Counted from the stretch's first letter, positions 40,300 through 49,246 are shown. The stretch: DNA of 59,956 nucleotides from Pseudomonas moorei (GCF_008801475.1 NZ_VZPP01000023.1:1-59956), one strand, 5' to 3'. The notes: generated by a model from the sequence alone, not told the origin. Numbers and translations are program-made.

Positions 40300-41393
40300 T
40301 GGAAGGCTCCCGCATGGCCGACGATCCCGCCCTGGCGATCGATGGCGAACACTTCGACCTGAACCTGCGCCGGCACCACGCTGCGGGCAAATTCCAGGGC
40401 GTGCTGGCATACCGCATCGCCGAGGGCGATCCCGGCAGCGCTGGCCATGGCCAACGCTTGTTGGCTGGTGTTGGCTTCGCGGATGCCCTGCTGCAACGCC
40501 GCATCAGCGCCCACCGCTGCCGCCCATTCGGCCAGTTGTGGCAGGTCGATGCTCGAATGCCGACTGTGCAGGTCCATGTGCCCGGCCGCCAGCTTGCTGA
40601 TCTTGCCGAAGCCGCCACAAAGACTGAGTTTTTCCACCGGTACTTTACGCAGGTGTTTGAGCACGGCGCCGACGAAATCACCCATTTCGATCAGGGCAAT
40701 TTCCGGCAGGTTGTAGACCCGGCGCATGGTGTCTTCGCTGGCGTTGCCGGTGCATGCGGCGATGTGCAGGTAACCGTTGGTTCTGGCGACGTCGATGCCC
40801 TGATGGATCGAGGCAATGTACGCCGCGCAGGAAAATGGCCGGACGATGCCGCTGGTGCCGAGGATCGACAAACCGCCAAGAATCCCCAGGCGCGGATTCA
40901 TGGTTTTCAGCGCCAGTGCCTCGCCACCCTCGACGTTCACCGTGACCTCGAAACCGCCGCCGTAGCCGAACTCATCGGCCAGTCGGGTCAGGTGATCGGT
41001 GATCATCTTGCGCGGCACCGGGTTGATCGCCGGCTCGCCGACGGCCAGCACCAGCCCCGGACGTGTGACGGTGCCGACGCCGCGACCGGCCTTGAAACTG
41101 ACGCCCGGTTCGCCGACAAGGCGGACCCGGGAAAAGAGCAAGGCACCATGGGTCACATCGGGGTCATCGCCCGCGTCCTTGATGGTGCCCGCTTCGGCGC
41201 CGTCATCGGCAAGGCGACAAAACTCCAGGCGCATCTGCACCTGCTTGCCTTTGGGCAGGATGATCTCCACGGCATCCGAGCTCACACCGCTGAGCAGCAG
41301 GCGAGCCGCCGCAAGGCTGGTGGCAGTCGCGCAACTGCCCGTGGTCAGGCCACTGCGCAGGGGGGCGGGTTGTTCGGCGGTTTCGTCACGCAT
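40296..41393 (-). CDS. cbiD: Precorrin-5B/cobalt-precorrin-5B C1-methyltransferase
   Basis: 365 residues. Start region PLRSGLTTGSCATATSLAAARLLLSG, then GIDVARTNGYLHIAACTGNASEDTMRRVY and LSLCGGFGKISKLAAGHMDLHS are CbiD signatures. CbiD methylates C1 with S-adenosylmethionine after loss of the two-carbon fragment, a step performed by unrelated CobF in some aerobic organisms; here CbiD takes its place in an otherwise 'Cob'-type set. Overlaps cobL by eight bases and cobK by four. Confidence 0.94.
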   Translation of the reverse strand: MRDETAEQPAPLRSGLTTGSCATATSLAAARLLLSGVSSDAVEIILPKGKQVQMRLEFCRLADDGAEAGTIKDAGDDPDVTHGALLFSRVRLVGEPGVSFKAGRGVGTVTRPGLVLAVGEPAINPVPRKMITDHLTRLADEFGYGGGFEVTVNVEGGEALALKTMNPRLGILGGLSILGTSGIVRPFSCAAYIASIHQGIDVARTNGYLHIAACTGNASEDTMRRVYNLPEIALIEMGDFVGAVLKHLRKVPVEKLSLCGGFGKISKLAAGHMDLHSRHSSIDLPQLAEWAAAVGADAALQQGIREANTSQQALAMASAAGIALGDAVCQHALEFARSVVPAQVQVEVFAIDRQGGIVGHAGAFQ

Positions 41394-42597
41394 CGATAGG
41401 CTTCGTCACATCCAGCAAGGTAATCGGCAACGCCTGGCGCCAGGTATCGAAGTCGCCCAGCGGTTGCGCCTGAGCGATATGAATACGCGTCAGGTCTCCG
41501 CCGTGCTGGTCGCGCCAGGCCATCAGGGTCATTTCACTTTGCAGCGTGACGGCATTGGCGATCAGTCGCCCACCGGGTTTGAGGGCCGCCCAACAGGTGT
41601 CGAGCACGCCTTCGCGCGTCACGCCGCCACCGATGAAAATCGCGTCCGGCCGCTCCAGCCCGGTCAGGGCTTGCGGAGCGCTGCCACGAATCAGTTGCAG
41701 GCCGGGCACGCCGAGGGCATCGCGGTTGTGTTCGATCAACTGTTGCCGTCCCTCGTCGGCTTCGATGGCCAACGCGCGGCAACTCGGATGGGCGCGCATC
41801 CACTCGATGCCGATCGAACCGCTGCCGGCACCGACATCCCACAAGAGTTCACCGGGAACCGGAGCCAGGCGTGCGAGCGTGATCGCGCGTACATCGCGCT
41901 TGGTCAGTTGGCCGTCATGTTTGAACGCCGAGTCCGGCAAACCGGCCAATCGTGACAGGCGCGGTGTACCGGATTCGGCGATGCAGTCGATGGCGATCAG
42001 GTTCAAGTCGGCAATCGCGGGATCGCTCCACTCGCTGGCAATACCGTCGATCCGCCGTTCCGCGGCACCGCCCAAGTGCTCCAGCACGGTGAGGCGGCTC
42101 GGGCCAAATCCGCGATCACGCAGCAGCGCGGCAATGGCGGCGGGGCTGCCGCCGTCGTTGCTCAGGACCAGCAAGCGCACGCCGCTGAACAATTGCGCGT
42201 TGATCGCGGCGACGGGACGGGCCACCACCGATAACGTGACGACCTCCTGCAAGGGCCAACCCATTCGGGCGGCGGCGAGCGAGCAAGAGGAGGGCGCCGG
42301 CAGAATCTGCATGTCATCGCTGGTCAGTTGTCGGCTGAGACTGGCGCCGACCCCGAAAAACATCGGATCGCCACTGGCGAGTACACAGACGGACTGACCG
42401 CGCAGGGCCAGTACGGGCTCGATGGAAAACGGGCTCGGCCAGCTTTGGCGCTCGCCACCAATGCACGCAGGCAGCAGGTCAAGGTGCCGCTGGCCGCCGA
42501 AGATCCGTGAGGCTCGCAACAGGGCGTGCCGGGCATTCTTGCCCAGACCCTTGAAACCGTCTTCACCGATGCCTACTACCGTCAGCCAGGGGGCCAT
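41386..42597 (-). CDS. cobL: Precorrin-6Y C5,15-methyltransferase (decarboxylating), CbiE-CbiT fusion
   Basis: 403 residues. N-terminal CbiE tetrapyrrole methylase domain (WLTVVGIGEDGFKGLGKNARHAL, VCVLASGDPMFFGVGASL, LPAPSSCSLAAARMGW) to about residue 200. C-terminal CbiT domain follows with ALTKRDVRA-like LTKRDVRAITLARLAP and SAM loop LLWDVGAGSGSIGIEWMR. Methylates C5 and C15 and decarboxylates the acetate side chain. AGAGGA ribosome site five bases before the ATG. First gene of its operon, divergent from cobG. Confidence 0.95.
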   Translation of the reverse strand: MAPWLTVVGIGEDGFKGLGKNARHALLRASRIFGGQRHLDLLPACIGGERQSWPSPFSIEPVLALRGQSVCVLASGDPMFFGVGASLSRQLTSDDMQILPAPSSCSLAAARMGWPLQEVVTLSVVARPVAAINAQLFSGVRLLVLSNDGGSPAAIAALLRDRGFGPSRLTVLEHLGGAAERRIDGIASEWSDPAIADLNLIAIDCIAESGTPRLSRLAGLPDSAFKHDGQLTKRDVRAITLARLAPVPGELLWDVGAGSGSIGIEWMRAHPSCRALAIEADEGRQQLIEHNRDALGVPGLQLIRGSAPQALTGLERPDAIFIGGGVTREGVLDTCWAALKPGGRLIANAVTLQSEMTLMAWRDQHGGDLTRIHIAQAQPLGDFDTWRQALPITLLDVTKPIDA

Positions 42598-42761
42598 GCC
42601 GTTCCTCTTCTGTAAACCGAAGCCAAATCGCTCCGCGCGGACTGTATCGACTCACGCGGGTTGCGCATCATAACGCGGCGGCGATTGCATTCGCCCGTGG
42701 CGACGTGCGAAATCGTTGTTGGCGGTGACAGCGGTCTCGACGGGAGGGTGTAATATTTAAT

Positions 42762-43412
42762 TTATTGATGACGCTTTCTCAGGTCGAACCGCTTCATTCT
42801 GATCTCGAGCAACTTTTTCGCAATCAGCGATCTTTTGCTCTCGAGTATTCTTTTATCCAGTTTAAGAAGGGCTCGATGCTGGATGATTTTTGCAGTCTGT
42901 TCTTCCCAATTCCAGAATATGAAGTTGTTCTTTTTTAAGTGAGCTACCAATTCCAGACTGAATACTGCAATCTCAAGAAACCCTTTTGAATCATACCGCG
43001 CGGGGATAACCTGAAGTCGCTTGCCATTAAGGCTTTCTTTATCCAGTGAAGCGATTGCCGGCTTGTCCGGCTTTAATGCGTCGAGGGTATCGATCATCGC
43101 GTTCCCCTGCCGGGAATCGGGCATGGTTTGTGCGCTCCGAACCAGAAAGTCTGCGATGCTTGTCGAGATTTCGTATCGCGTGCGAGTGAAGATGCTGTCC
43201 TGAAAGACAGACCAGCCAAAAAAATTCAGCGTTACGACATACTCATCCAACCATTTTGCCGAATCAGTAAAACGACTGCCGACCAGGTCGGCGGAGTGGG
43301 TGGCTATTTGTGTGCAAGAAGTAAAGTCATCGTAATCGTATGTTGAGAGTTCACTGATGCATGAAATCAGGTTGGGCCCGGTCAATGTTCCGTAGGGGTT
43401 TTCCATAACCAT
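42762..43412 (-). CDS. Unknown protein A, 216 residues, homologous to the protein at 48321
   Basis: Not recognised. ATG 43412 with AAGGA seven bases upstream. No signal peptide or membrane helix. N-terminal MVMENPYGTLTGPNLISCISELSTYDYDDF; middle WLDEYVVTLNFFGWSVFQDSIF; then TLDALKPDKPAIASL (109-123), LQVIPARYDSKGFLEIAVFSLELV, NFIFWNW (163-169) and a Lys/Arg-rich C-terminal helix. These landmarks recur in the same order in the 271-residue protein at 48321. Visibly AT-richer than flanking cob genes and inserted between the divergent cobL and cobG operons, which suggests acquisition. No function is assigned. Confidence 0.8.
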   Translation of the reverse strand: MVMENPYGTLTGPNLISCISELSTYDYDDFTSCTQIATHSADLVGSRFTDSAKWLDEYVVTLNFFGWSVFQDSIFTRTRYEISTSIADFLVRSAQTMPDSRQGNAMIDTLDALKPDKPAIASLDKESLNGKRLQVIPARYDSKGFLEIAVFSLELVAHLKKNNFIFWNWEEQTAKIIQHRALLKLDKRILESKRSLIAKKLLEIRMKRFDLRKRHQ

Positions 43413-43698
43413 GTTCTGTTCCTTGGATGTAGTGGGTATGTTTTGAAATTTGGCTTCAATCGTTAATGAAGCTGCAAAAATTTATCTGTGGATGAAATGA
43501 GCGTGGGTTATAAATTTGATTCTTGCTGTTAAGCGTTTTCGTGGTGTTGTTTCCTGATTGAATGCCCACGGGCAATACAGGCTTGAACCGACGTAACCTT
43601 GGGCCCGGGATCGCTTTTCGTCGTCAATCTGCGTTGGCTTTTCATCCGGCCAGACAAAGCAGGCATAATGCTGCCCTTCATCTCGTACCGGTCATCCT

Positions 43699-45021
43699 GT
43701 GAATCCACATCAGACACGCACCCTTTTGCGCCCTTCGGCTTGTCCCGGGTTGTTGCGGGTCGTCCAGGCACTGGACGGTGGTATCTGCCGGATCAAACTC
43801 AGTGGTGGCTCCATCCAGGCACGGCAGGCGATCGCTGTGGCTGATGCTGCCGAGCAACATGCCAGTGGGGTGATTGAGGCGACCAATCGCGCCAATCTGC
43901 AGATTCGCGGAATTGGCCACGAACAATCGGCATTGATCAATGAGTTGCTGGCCGCGGGCCTGGGGCCTCAAAGCGCGGCTGGCGATGATGTGCGTAACCT
44001 GATGCTCAGCCCGAGCGCCGGGATCGACCGGCAGATGCTGGTCGACACGCGTGCGCTGGCGCAGCAGATTCTTGCCACGGTGCAGCAACACGAACGTTTC
44101 CACGACCTCAGCGCCAAGTTTGCCGTGCAACTCGACGGCGGCGAGGCCCTGGCGATGCTCGAACATCCCCATGATCTGTGGCTGTCGGCCTATAAAAGAG
44201 ACGGCGAACCCTGGTTGGCGTTTGGCCTCGCGGGATGCCCCACGGATGCCCCCGCCGGTGCGGTCGCCCTTGCCGATGGCCACCGCCTGGTCGTTGCGAC
44301 GCTCGACTTGTTCCTGGAGCTGGCACGTGCGGAGCAAACGCGAATGCGCCATTTGCTGGCCGAGCACCCGAGCGAAGACTTTCTGCGCCGACTGAGCGAA
44401 CGTGTGCCCATCGAAGCCGTTGCAGGTTGGCGTCGCGCCTCGGTGACAGAGGCGCTGCACATCGGCGCTCATCCTCAGGCCGATGCGGGCCTGTCTTACG
44501 TTGGCGCGGTTCCGCCACTGGGACGGCTTGACCCGACGATGCTCAGAGGCGCAGCCGAACTGGCCGAAAAATTCGGCGACGCGAGCCTGCGTTTCACGCC
44601 ATGGCAAAGTCTCTTGTTGCCCAATGTCCAGCATGGACAGGTCGCGCAGGTCATTCGCCACCTTGAGCAGCTTGGGCTGTTGTGCGAAGCCGGCCAACCG
44701 TTGTCCCGATTGATCGCCTGTACGGGCTCAAACGGCTGCGGCAAAGGCCTGGCCGACACCAAGGCTGACGCGTTGCAACTGGCCGCTTTGTTGCAACGCT
44801 ATGGGCATGTGCTGAATGTGCACCTGAGCGGTTGCTCACGCTCCTGTGCTGCCGCGCATATTGCTCCGGTCACTTTGCTGGCGGTTACTCCCGGTCATTA
44901 CGACCTCTATTTTCGCGATGCAGCGCAGCCGGGATTCGGCGCCTTGCACGCACGCAACCTTACTATCGACGCGGTCGGCGCCTTGCTCGACGCCCGCTCA
45001 CGGAGCCCCCTTGATGCTTGA
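43699..45021 (+). CDS. cobG: Precorrin-3B synthase
   Basis: 440 residues, GTG start with only a weak ribosome site. Nitrite/sulfite reductase fold with two ferredoxin-like half-domains; 4Fe-4S and siroheme-type cysteines are in IACTGSNGCGKGLADTK and HLSGCSRSCAAAHIAPV. CobG inserts oxygen at C20 to make precorrin-3B, an O2-using step of the aerobic pathway. Starts the plus-strand operon cobG-cobH-cobI-cobJ, each overlapping the next. The 286-base gap to gene A shows no recognisable cobalamin riboswitch (no B12-box-like sequence seen). Confidence 0.94.
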   Translation: MNPHQTRTLLRPSACPGLLRVVQALDGGICRIKLSGGSIQARQAIAVADAAEQHASGVIEATNRANLQIRGIGHEQSALINELLAAGLGPQSAAGDDVRNLMLSPSAGIDRQMLVDTRALAQQILATVQQHERFHDLSAKFAVQLDGGEALAMLEHPHDLWLSAYKRDGEPWLAFGLAGCPTDAPAGAVALADGHRLVVATLDLFLELARAEQTRMRHLLAEHPSEDFLRRLSERVPIEAVAGWRRASVTEALHIGAHPQADAGLSYVGAVPPLGRLDPTMLRGAAELAEKFGDASLRFTPWQSLLLPNVQHGQVAQVIRHLEQLGLLCEAGQPLSRLIACTGSNGCGKGLADTKADALQLAALLQRYGHVLNVHLSGCSRSCAAAHIAPVTLLAVTPGHYDLYFRDAAQPGFGALHARNLTIDAVGALLDARSRSPLDA

Positions 45022-45640
45022 TTACATCCGCGACGGTCAGGAGATCTACCGTAACTCCTTCGCGATCATTCGCGCCGAGGCCAACCTCGCGCGAATCCCG
45101 GCCGATCTGGAAAAACTCGCGGTACGGGTGATTCACGCCTGTGGCATGGTCGAGGCCATCGACGGTTTGCAGTTTTCCGATGGGGCGGGCAAGGCCGGGC
45201 GCGATGCGTTGGCGGCCGGTGCGCCGATCCTGTGTGATGCGCGCATGGTGTCCGAAGGCGTGACCCGTGCACGCTTGCCGGCGAACAACCCGGTCATTTG
45301 TACCCTGCGCGATGAAAGCGTGCCTGACCTGGCCCGTGAGTTGGGCAACACGCGCTCTGCGGCTGCACTGGAACTGTGGCGCCCGCATCTGGAAGGCAGT
45401 GTGGTGGTGATCGGCAATGCGCCGACTGCGCTGTTCTATCTGCTGGAAATGCTCGACGCCGGCGCCCCGAAACCGGCGCTGATCCTCGGCTTCCCGGTAG
45501 GCTTCGTCGGCGCCGCCGAATCCAAGGCGATGCTGGCGGCTGACAGTCGCGGCGTGCCTTTCGTCATCATGCAAGGTCGGCTGGGTGGCAGTGCCATGGC
45601 CGCCGCTGCCGTCAATGCCCTCGCCACGGAGATCGAATAA
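45014..45640 (+). CDS. cobH: Precorrin-8X methylmutase
   Basis: 208 residues from ATG 45014, eight bases inside the end of cobG. Landmarks MLDYIRDGQEIYRNSFAIIRAEANLARIP, VRVIHACGMVEA (catalytic His in HACG), ILCDARMVSEGVTRARLPANNPVICTL, GFPVGFVGAAESKAML. Moves the C11 methyl to C12 to form hydrogenobyrinate. The frame upstream of 45014 overlaps cobG and is not coding. Confidence 0.96.
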   Translation: MLDYIRDGQEIYRNSFAIIRAEANLARIPADLEKLAVRVIHACGMVEAIDGLQFSDGAGKAGRDALAAGAPILCDARMVSEGVTRARLPANNPVICTLRDESVPDLARELGNTRSAAALELWRPHLEGSVVVIGNAPTALFYLLEMLDAGAPKPALILGFPVGFVGAAESKAMLAADSRGVPFVIMQGRLGGSAMAAAAVNALATEIE

Positions 45641-46371
45641 TGCAGCAAACCGGACGTTTGATCGGCCTTGGCGTCGGCCCGGGTGATCCCGAGCTGATTA
45701 CCGTCAAGGCGCTGCGCCTGCTGCGTGAATCGCCAGTGGTGGCGTATTTCGTCGCCAAGGGCAAGAAGGGCAATGCCTTTGGCATCATCGAGGCCCATTT
45801 GCAGGACGCGCAAACCCTGCTGCCGCTGATTTACCCGGTGACCACCGAGGCACTGCCGGCGCCGCTGTCGTACGAGCAAGTGATCAGCGATTTCTACGAT
45901 GCCGCCAGTGAGCAATTGGCCACGCATCTGGATGCGGGGCGCGATGTGGCGGTGATCTGCGAAGGCGATCCGTTCTTCTACGGCTCTTACATGTACCTGC
46001 ATGACCGTCTGGCCGAGCGTTATGACGCTGAAGTCGTGCCGGGCGTTTGCTCGATGCTCGGCGGGGCATCGGTGCTCGGTGCGCCGCTGGTGTATCGCAA
46101 TCAGAGCTTGTCCGTATTGTCCGGCGTGCTGCCTCACGAAGAGCTCAAGCGCCGTCTGGCTGACGCCGATGCAGCAGTAATCATGAAGCTGGGGCGCAAC
46201 TTCCCCAAGGTCCGTCAGGTGCTGGAAGAACTCGGTCTGGCCGAGCGCGCGCTGTACGTCGAGCGCGCGACCATGGCCAACCAGAAAATTGTGCCGCTGG
46301 ACGAGGTCGAGCCAATGTCCTCGCCCTACTTCTCGCTGATTATCGTTCCCGGTGAAAGGTGGCAAGGCTGA
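45640..46371 (+). CDS. cobI: Precorrin-2 C20-methyltransferase
   Basis: 243 residues; ATG shares its A with the cobH stop (TAATG). Tetrapyrrole methylase: GRLIGLGVGPGDPELITVKALRLL, VICEGDPFFYGSYMYLHDRL, VVPGVCSMLGGASVLGAPLVYRNQSLSVLSG. Transfers methyl from SAM to C20 of precorrin-2. Ends in TGATG with cobJ. Confidence 0.96.
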   Translation: MQQTGRLIGLGVGPGDPELITVKALRLLRESPVVAYFVAKGKKGNAFGIIEAHLQDAQTLLPLIYPVTTEALPAPLSYEQVISDFYDAASEQLATHLDAGRDVAVICEGDPFFYGSYMYLHDRLAERYDAEVVPGVCSMLGGASVLGAPLVYRNQSLSVLSGVLPHEELKRRLADADAAVIMKLGRNFPKVRQVLEELGLAERALYVERATMANQKIVPLDEVEPMSSPYFSLIIVPGERWQG

Positions 46372-48080
46372 TGATCCGACCTGTTCCGGCGATCGTCATT
46401 CTCGGCAATGGCAGCCTCGCGACCGCGCGCAGTATTCAGACGCTTTATCCTGGTGCGTTGGTTCACGGCCTGAGCGCAAGGGTGGACGGCGCAGACCGCG
46501 TTTACCATGAATTTGGTGTGACCCTGCGCGAGCTTTATCGACAGGACACGCCGATCATTGCACTGTGCGCCGCCGGTATCGTGATCCGTACGCTGGCGCC
46601 GTTGTTGCTGGAAAAAGGCGCCGAGCCCCCCGTACTGGCGGTTGCCGAGGACGGCAGCGCGGTGGTGCCTCTGCTCGGCGGCCTGGGCGGGGTGAATGTG
46701 TTGGCGCGCGAGATTGCGGCTCATCTCGATGTGGCGCCCGCGATCACCACCAGTGGCGAACTGCGTTTTGGCACTTGCCTGCTCAATCCACCCAGCGGTT
46801 ATGCCTTGGGTGACCTGGAGCTGGGCAAACGTTTTGTCTCCGACTTGCTGGCCGGTGAATCGGTTCGCATCGAAGGTTCGGCGCCCTGGCTGGCGCAGGC
46901 GCAGCTGCCTGAGGATGAGCAGGCGCGACTGACTGTTCATGTCGGCCATGCGGAGCGAGCGACGGCGGCTAATGAACTGCTGATCTACCCTCGTTGTGTG
47001 GTGGTTGCGGTCGGACCTGGTGTTGCGGATTTGCCGAAGGTGATTGGTGATGTTTTGCATCAGGCCAACATTGCCCGGCAATCGCTGGCTTGCCTGTTGG
47101 CTGCCGACACGGAAATGGCTGATCCGACACTGCGTGAGGCCGCACGCGAATTGGGCGTACCCCTGCGTTTTGCCAGCGCTGTTGGATCGCTTGGTGAGCT
47201 GGCCCGCGATGCCATCGGGCAGGCTGTTTCCATTATTGGCGATGACACCATCAGCGTAGCGGTCGCCGAACAGCCATTGGACCCGATGCAGATTGGCCGG
47301 CCTCGCGGACGCCTGGCGGTGATCGGTCTGGGGCCGGGTGCGGCCGAGCTGATGGTGCCGGCGGTGAAGGCCGAACTGGCGCGCGCCAATGATGTGTTGG
47401 GCTACGAAACCTACGTACGCATGGCCGGGCCATTCCGGGCTGATCAAGTGCTGCATTGCACCGACAACCGTGAAGAAATGCAGCGTGCGCGCCATGCCTT
47501 TGAACTGGCTGCCCAGGGACGGTCGGTGGTGGTGGTGTCGTCCGGCGATCCGGGTGTTTTTGCCATGGCGGCGGCGGTGCTGGAAGCGCTCGACGAGTCC
47601 ACGGACGTCAATTGGCACAACGTCGATCTCGAGATCCTGCCGGGTGTTTCCGCGTCGCTGGCAACTGCCGCACAAGCAGGTGCACCGCTGGGCCATGACT
47701 TCTGTGTGTTGTCGCTGTCGGACAACCTCAAGCCCTGGTCAATCATCGAAAAGCGCCTGGATCTGTCGGCCCAGGCTGACCTCGCCCTGGCGTTCTACAA
47801 CCCGATCTCGCGCTCGCGCCCTTGGCAACTGGGCCTGGCACTGGACATTGTCGCCAGGCATCGCACACCTGATACGCCGGTAGTGTTGGGGCGCGATATC
47901 GGTCGCCCAGGTCAGACCTTGCGAGTGACGACACTCGGGCAGTTGACTGCCGATCAGGTGGACATGCGGACGATGGTGCTCATTGGCTCTTCGACAACTC
48001 GTGTGATTCCTCGCCCGGATGGTAGTACCTGGGTGTACACGCCACGCAGCTATGGCGATAAGCTCAATCCGGCCCGATAA
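46371..48080 (+). CDS. cobJ: CbiG-like domain fused to precorrin-3B C17-methyltransferase
   Basis: 569 residues from ATG 46371 (four codons after an alternative; A shared with cobI stop). Residues 1-310 resemble CbiG/CobE: IVILGNGSLATARSIQ, IALCAAGIVIRTLAPLL, PPVLAVAEDGSAVVPLLGGLGGVNVLAREIA, and a C-terminal CbiG piece VVVAVGPGVADLPKVIGDVL. From about 313 a methylase follows: RLAVIGLGPGAAELMVPAVKAEL, VVSSGDPGVFAMAAAVLEAL, LEILPGVSASLATAAQAGAPLGHDFCVLSLSD. CobJ methylates C17 with ring contraction. The fusion is a usual form in pseudomonads. A strong terminator follows at 48114. Confidence 0.94.
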   Translation: MIRPVPAIVILGNGSLATARSIQTLYPGALVHGLSARVDGADRVYHEFGVTLRELYRQDTPIIALCAAGIVIRTLAPLLLEKGAEPPVLAVAEDGSAVVPLLGGLGGVNVLAREIAAHLDVAPAITTSGELRFGTCLLNPPSGYALGDLELGKRFVSDLLAGESVRIEGSAPWLAQAQLPEDEQARLTVHVGHAERATAANELLIYPRCVVVAVGPGVADLPKVIGDVLHQANIARQSLACLLAADTEMADPTLREAARELGVPLRFASAVGSLGELARDAIGQAVSIIGDDTISVAVAEQPLDPMQIGRPRGRLAVIGLGPGAAELMVPAVKAELARANDVLGYETYVRMAGPFRADQVLHCTDNREEMQRARHAFELAAQGRSVVVVSSGDPGVFAMAAAVLEALDESTDVNWHNVDLEILPGVSASLATAAQAGAPLGHDFCVLSLSDNLKPWSIIEKRLDLSAQADLALAFYNPISRSRPWQLGLALDIVARHRTPDTPVVLGRDIGRPGQTLRVTTLGQLTADQVDMRTMVLIGSSTTRVIPRPDGSTWVYTPRSYGDKLNPAR

Positions 48081-48113
48081 CCACTGCTTTATTTCTTGCG
48101 TACCGAATAACAC

Positions 48114-48159
48114 CAGATCGTCCGAACTCTTGTTTGACGACGGTCTGGTTGTTTTTTTG
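48114..48159 (+). terminator. Intrinsic terminator of the cobGHIJ operon
   Basis: CCAGATCGTC (48114-48123) pairs with GACGGTCTGG (48140-48149) over ten bp with one G-U, followed directly by TTGTTTTTTT. It is 34 bases after the cobJ stop, so the next gene (48321) needs its own promoter. Confidence 0.85.
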
Positions 48160-48320
48160 TGCGCTATTTTCTGGTGGGTGATTTTATTGTGTCGTGCGCG
48201 TGATTGATGGGTGTGCGCTACATATGTTGTATTTTGTTTTGGTTGTTGGTTGAGTTTTGTCGAGTTAGATTTGATTCGCTCCCGGATGGGGCGATATTTA
48301 ATAAATAAAGGAATATTAAT

Positions 48321-49136
48321 GTGAGTGATTTTGAAAGTTCTTTAAGTACTTCTGAACGTATCGATTTGGTAAGGGCGCGTGTTGAAAGGCGCAAGAAAGC
48401 CGTGGCGGGCAAGCGCCGCAAAAGATCGCTGCCGTCGGCGGTTGTAACCAGTCCAACAAAAGAGCTGGATGCGCTGGTACTCGGCAATAGCCTGGTTGGT
48501 TATGGTGACAATATAAGCATTGAAAACATGGCGATTATTGAGAATTTGATCACTATGTCGAAACTGGAGGCGAATTACGAAGTGCCGGGTAATAAAGATC
48601 CCAAAGCCTGGTATCACGCCTTTACGAAATGCTTGGAAGACCTTGGATGTTTTGTTCCGGATAAGGGCTACACAAAGTACAGCGCAACTTCGCTGAAGGT
48701 GGCGATGGATAATGTCATGGTTGATATTGTCCGGGCTGCCGTTGAGGCGGCAAAGGCCGCTATCCCAGGCGCCGCCGTACTTAGTGCGGTGACGAACTCA
48801 ACATTGGACGCACTAAAGAAAGAACCCGAAGCAATCAACTTGTTGAATATTGGTGCGAAGAGTGCAGAAGGCGTGCGCTTGTCCACGATTCCCTGCGAAC
48901 AAATGTCCAATGGCATCATCCTGGTTGCGATCGCCGCTGTTGACCATCAAGGCGGAGGCAATGATGGTGGGGTGCTGTTCGTTGATTGGAAAACTTCGTC
49001 GCTGGATATCTTTCACGGGAAGTCGTTCGTAACCTTCAATCCTGCCCGTTATGCGGAAATAAGGGCGGACATCGAAGAGTATCTTGGCGAGCATCGAAAG
49101 GAGATTTTGGTCAAGCGTTTCAGGCGTCGTAAGTAA
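48321..49136 (+). CDS. Unknown protein B, 271 residues, homologous to the protein at 42762
   Basis: Not recognised. GTG start with AAAGGA nine bases upstream in AT-rich leader DNA (the overlapping ATG at 48319 reads straight into a stop). Very basic segment RVERRKKAVAGKRRKR (about 21-36), then WYHAFTKCLEDLGCFV, an Ala-rich helical middle (VRAAVEAAKAAIPGAAVLSA), TLDALKKEPEAINLL (161-175), RLSTIPCEQMSNGIILVAIAAV, LFVDW (219-223) and a Lys/Arg-rich C-terminus. The last 175 residues parallel protein A in order and spacing; the basic N-terminus is extra. No signal peptide. Lies between the cobJ terminator and the marC terminator, so it is monocistronic. Confidence 0.8.
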   Translation: MSDFESSLSTSERIDLVRARVERRKKAVAGKRRKRSLPSAVVTSPTKELDALVLGNSLVGYGDNISIENMAIIENLITMSKLEANYEVPGNKDPKAWYHAFTKCLEDLGCFVPDKGYTKYSATSLKVAMDNVMVDIVRAAVEAAKAAIPGAAVLSAVTNSTLDALKKEPEAINLLNIGAKSAEGVRLSTIPCEQMSNGIILVAIAAVDHQGGGNDGGVLFVDWKTSSLDIFHGKSFVTFNPARYAEIRADIEEYLGEHRKEILVKRFRRRK

Positions 49137-49172
49137 AAGAAAAGGGCCAGAGGCGCGCGCTGCCTCTGGCCC
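49134..49172 (-). terminator. Intrinsic terminator of marC
   Basis: Perfect 11-bp stem GGGCCAGAGGC / GCCTCTGGCCC (49144-49154, 49162-49172) with a seven-base loop. On the minus strand it is followed by TTTTCTTTTACTT. It lies 75 bases past the marC stop and abuts the end of gene B, for which it could also act as a weak barrier. Confidence 0.8.
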
Positions 49173-49246
49173 TCCTGAAAAAATGGCTCGTCAATTGAAG
49201 CTGGAATTATCCCTCCCGATTGAAGTCTCGGAGGGGGAAGTGGCGG

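Noticed and set aside
42598..43698. Cobalamin riboswitch controlling the divergent cob operons
   Set aside because: No B12-box-like core or convincing multi-stem fold was found by eye on either strand.
46326..47696. 456-codon frame antisense to cobJ
   Set aside because: Gln/His/Arg-rich antisense of a conserved methyltransferase gene; not credible as a protein.
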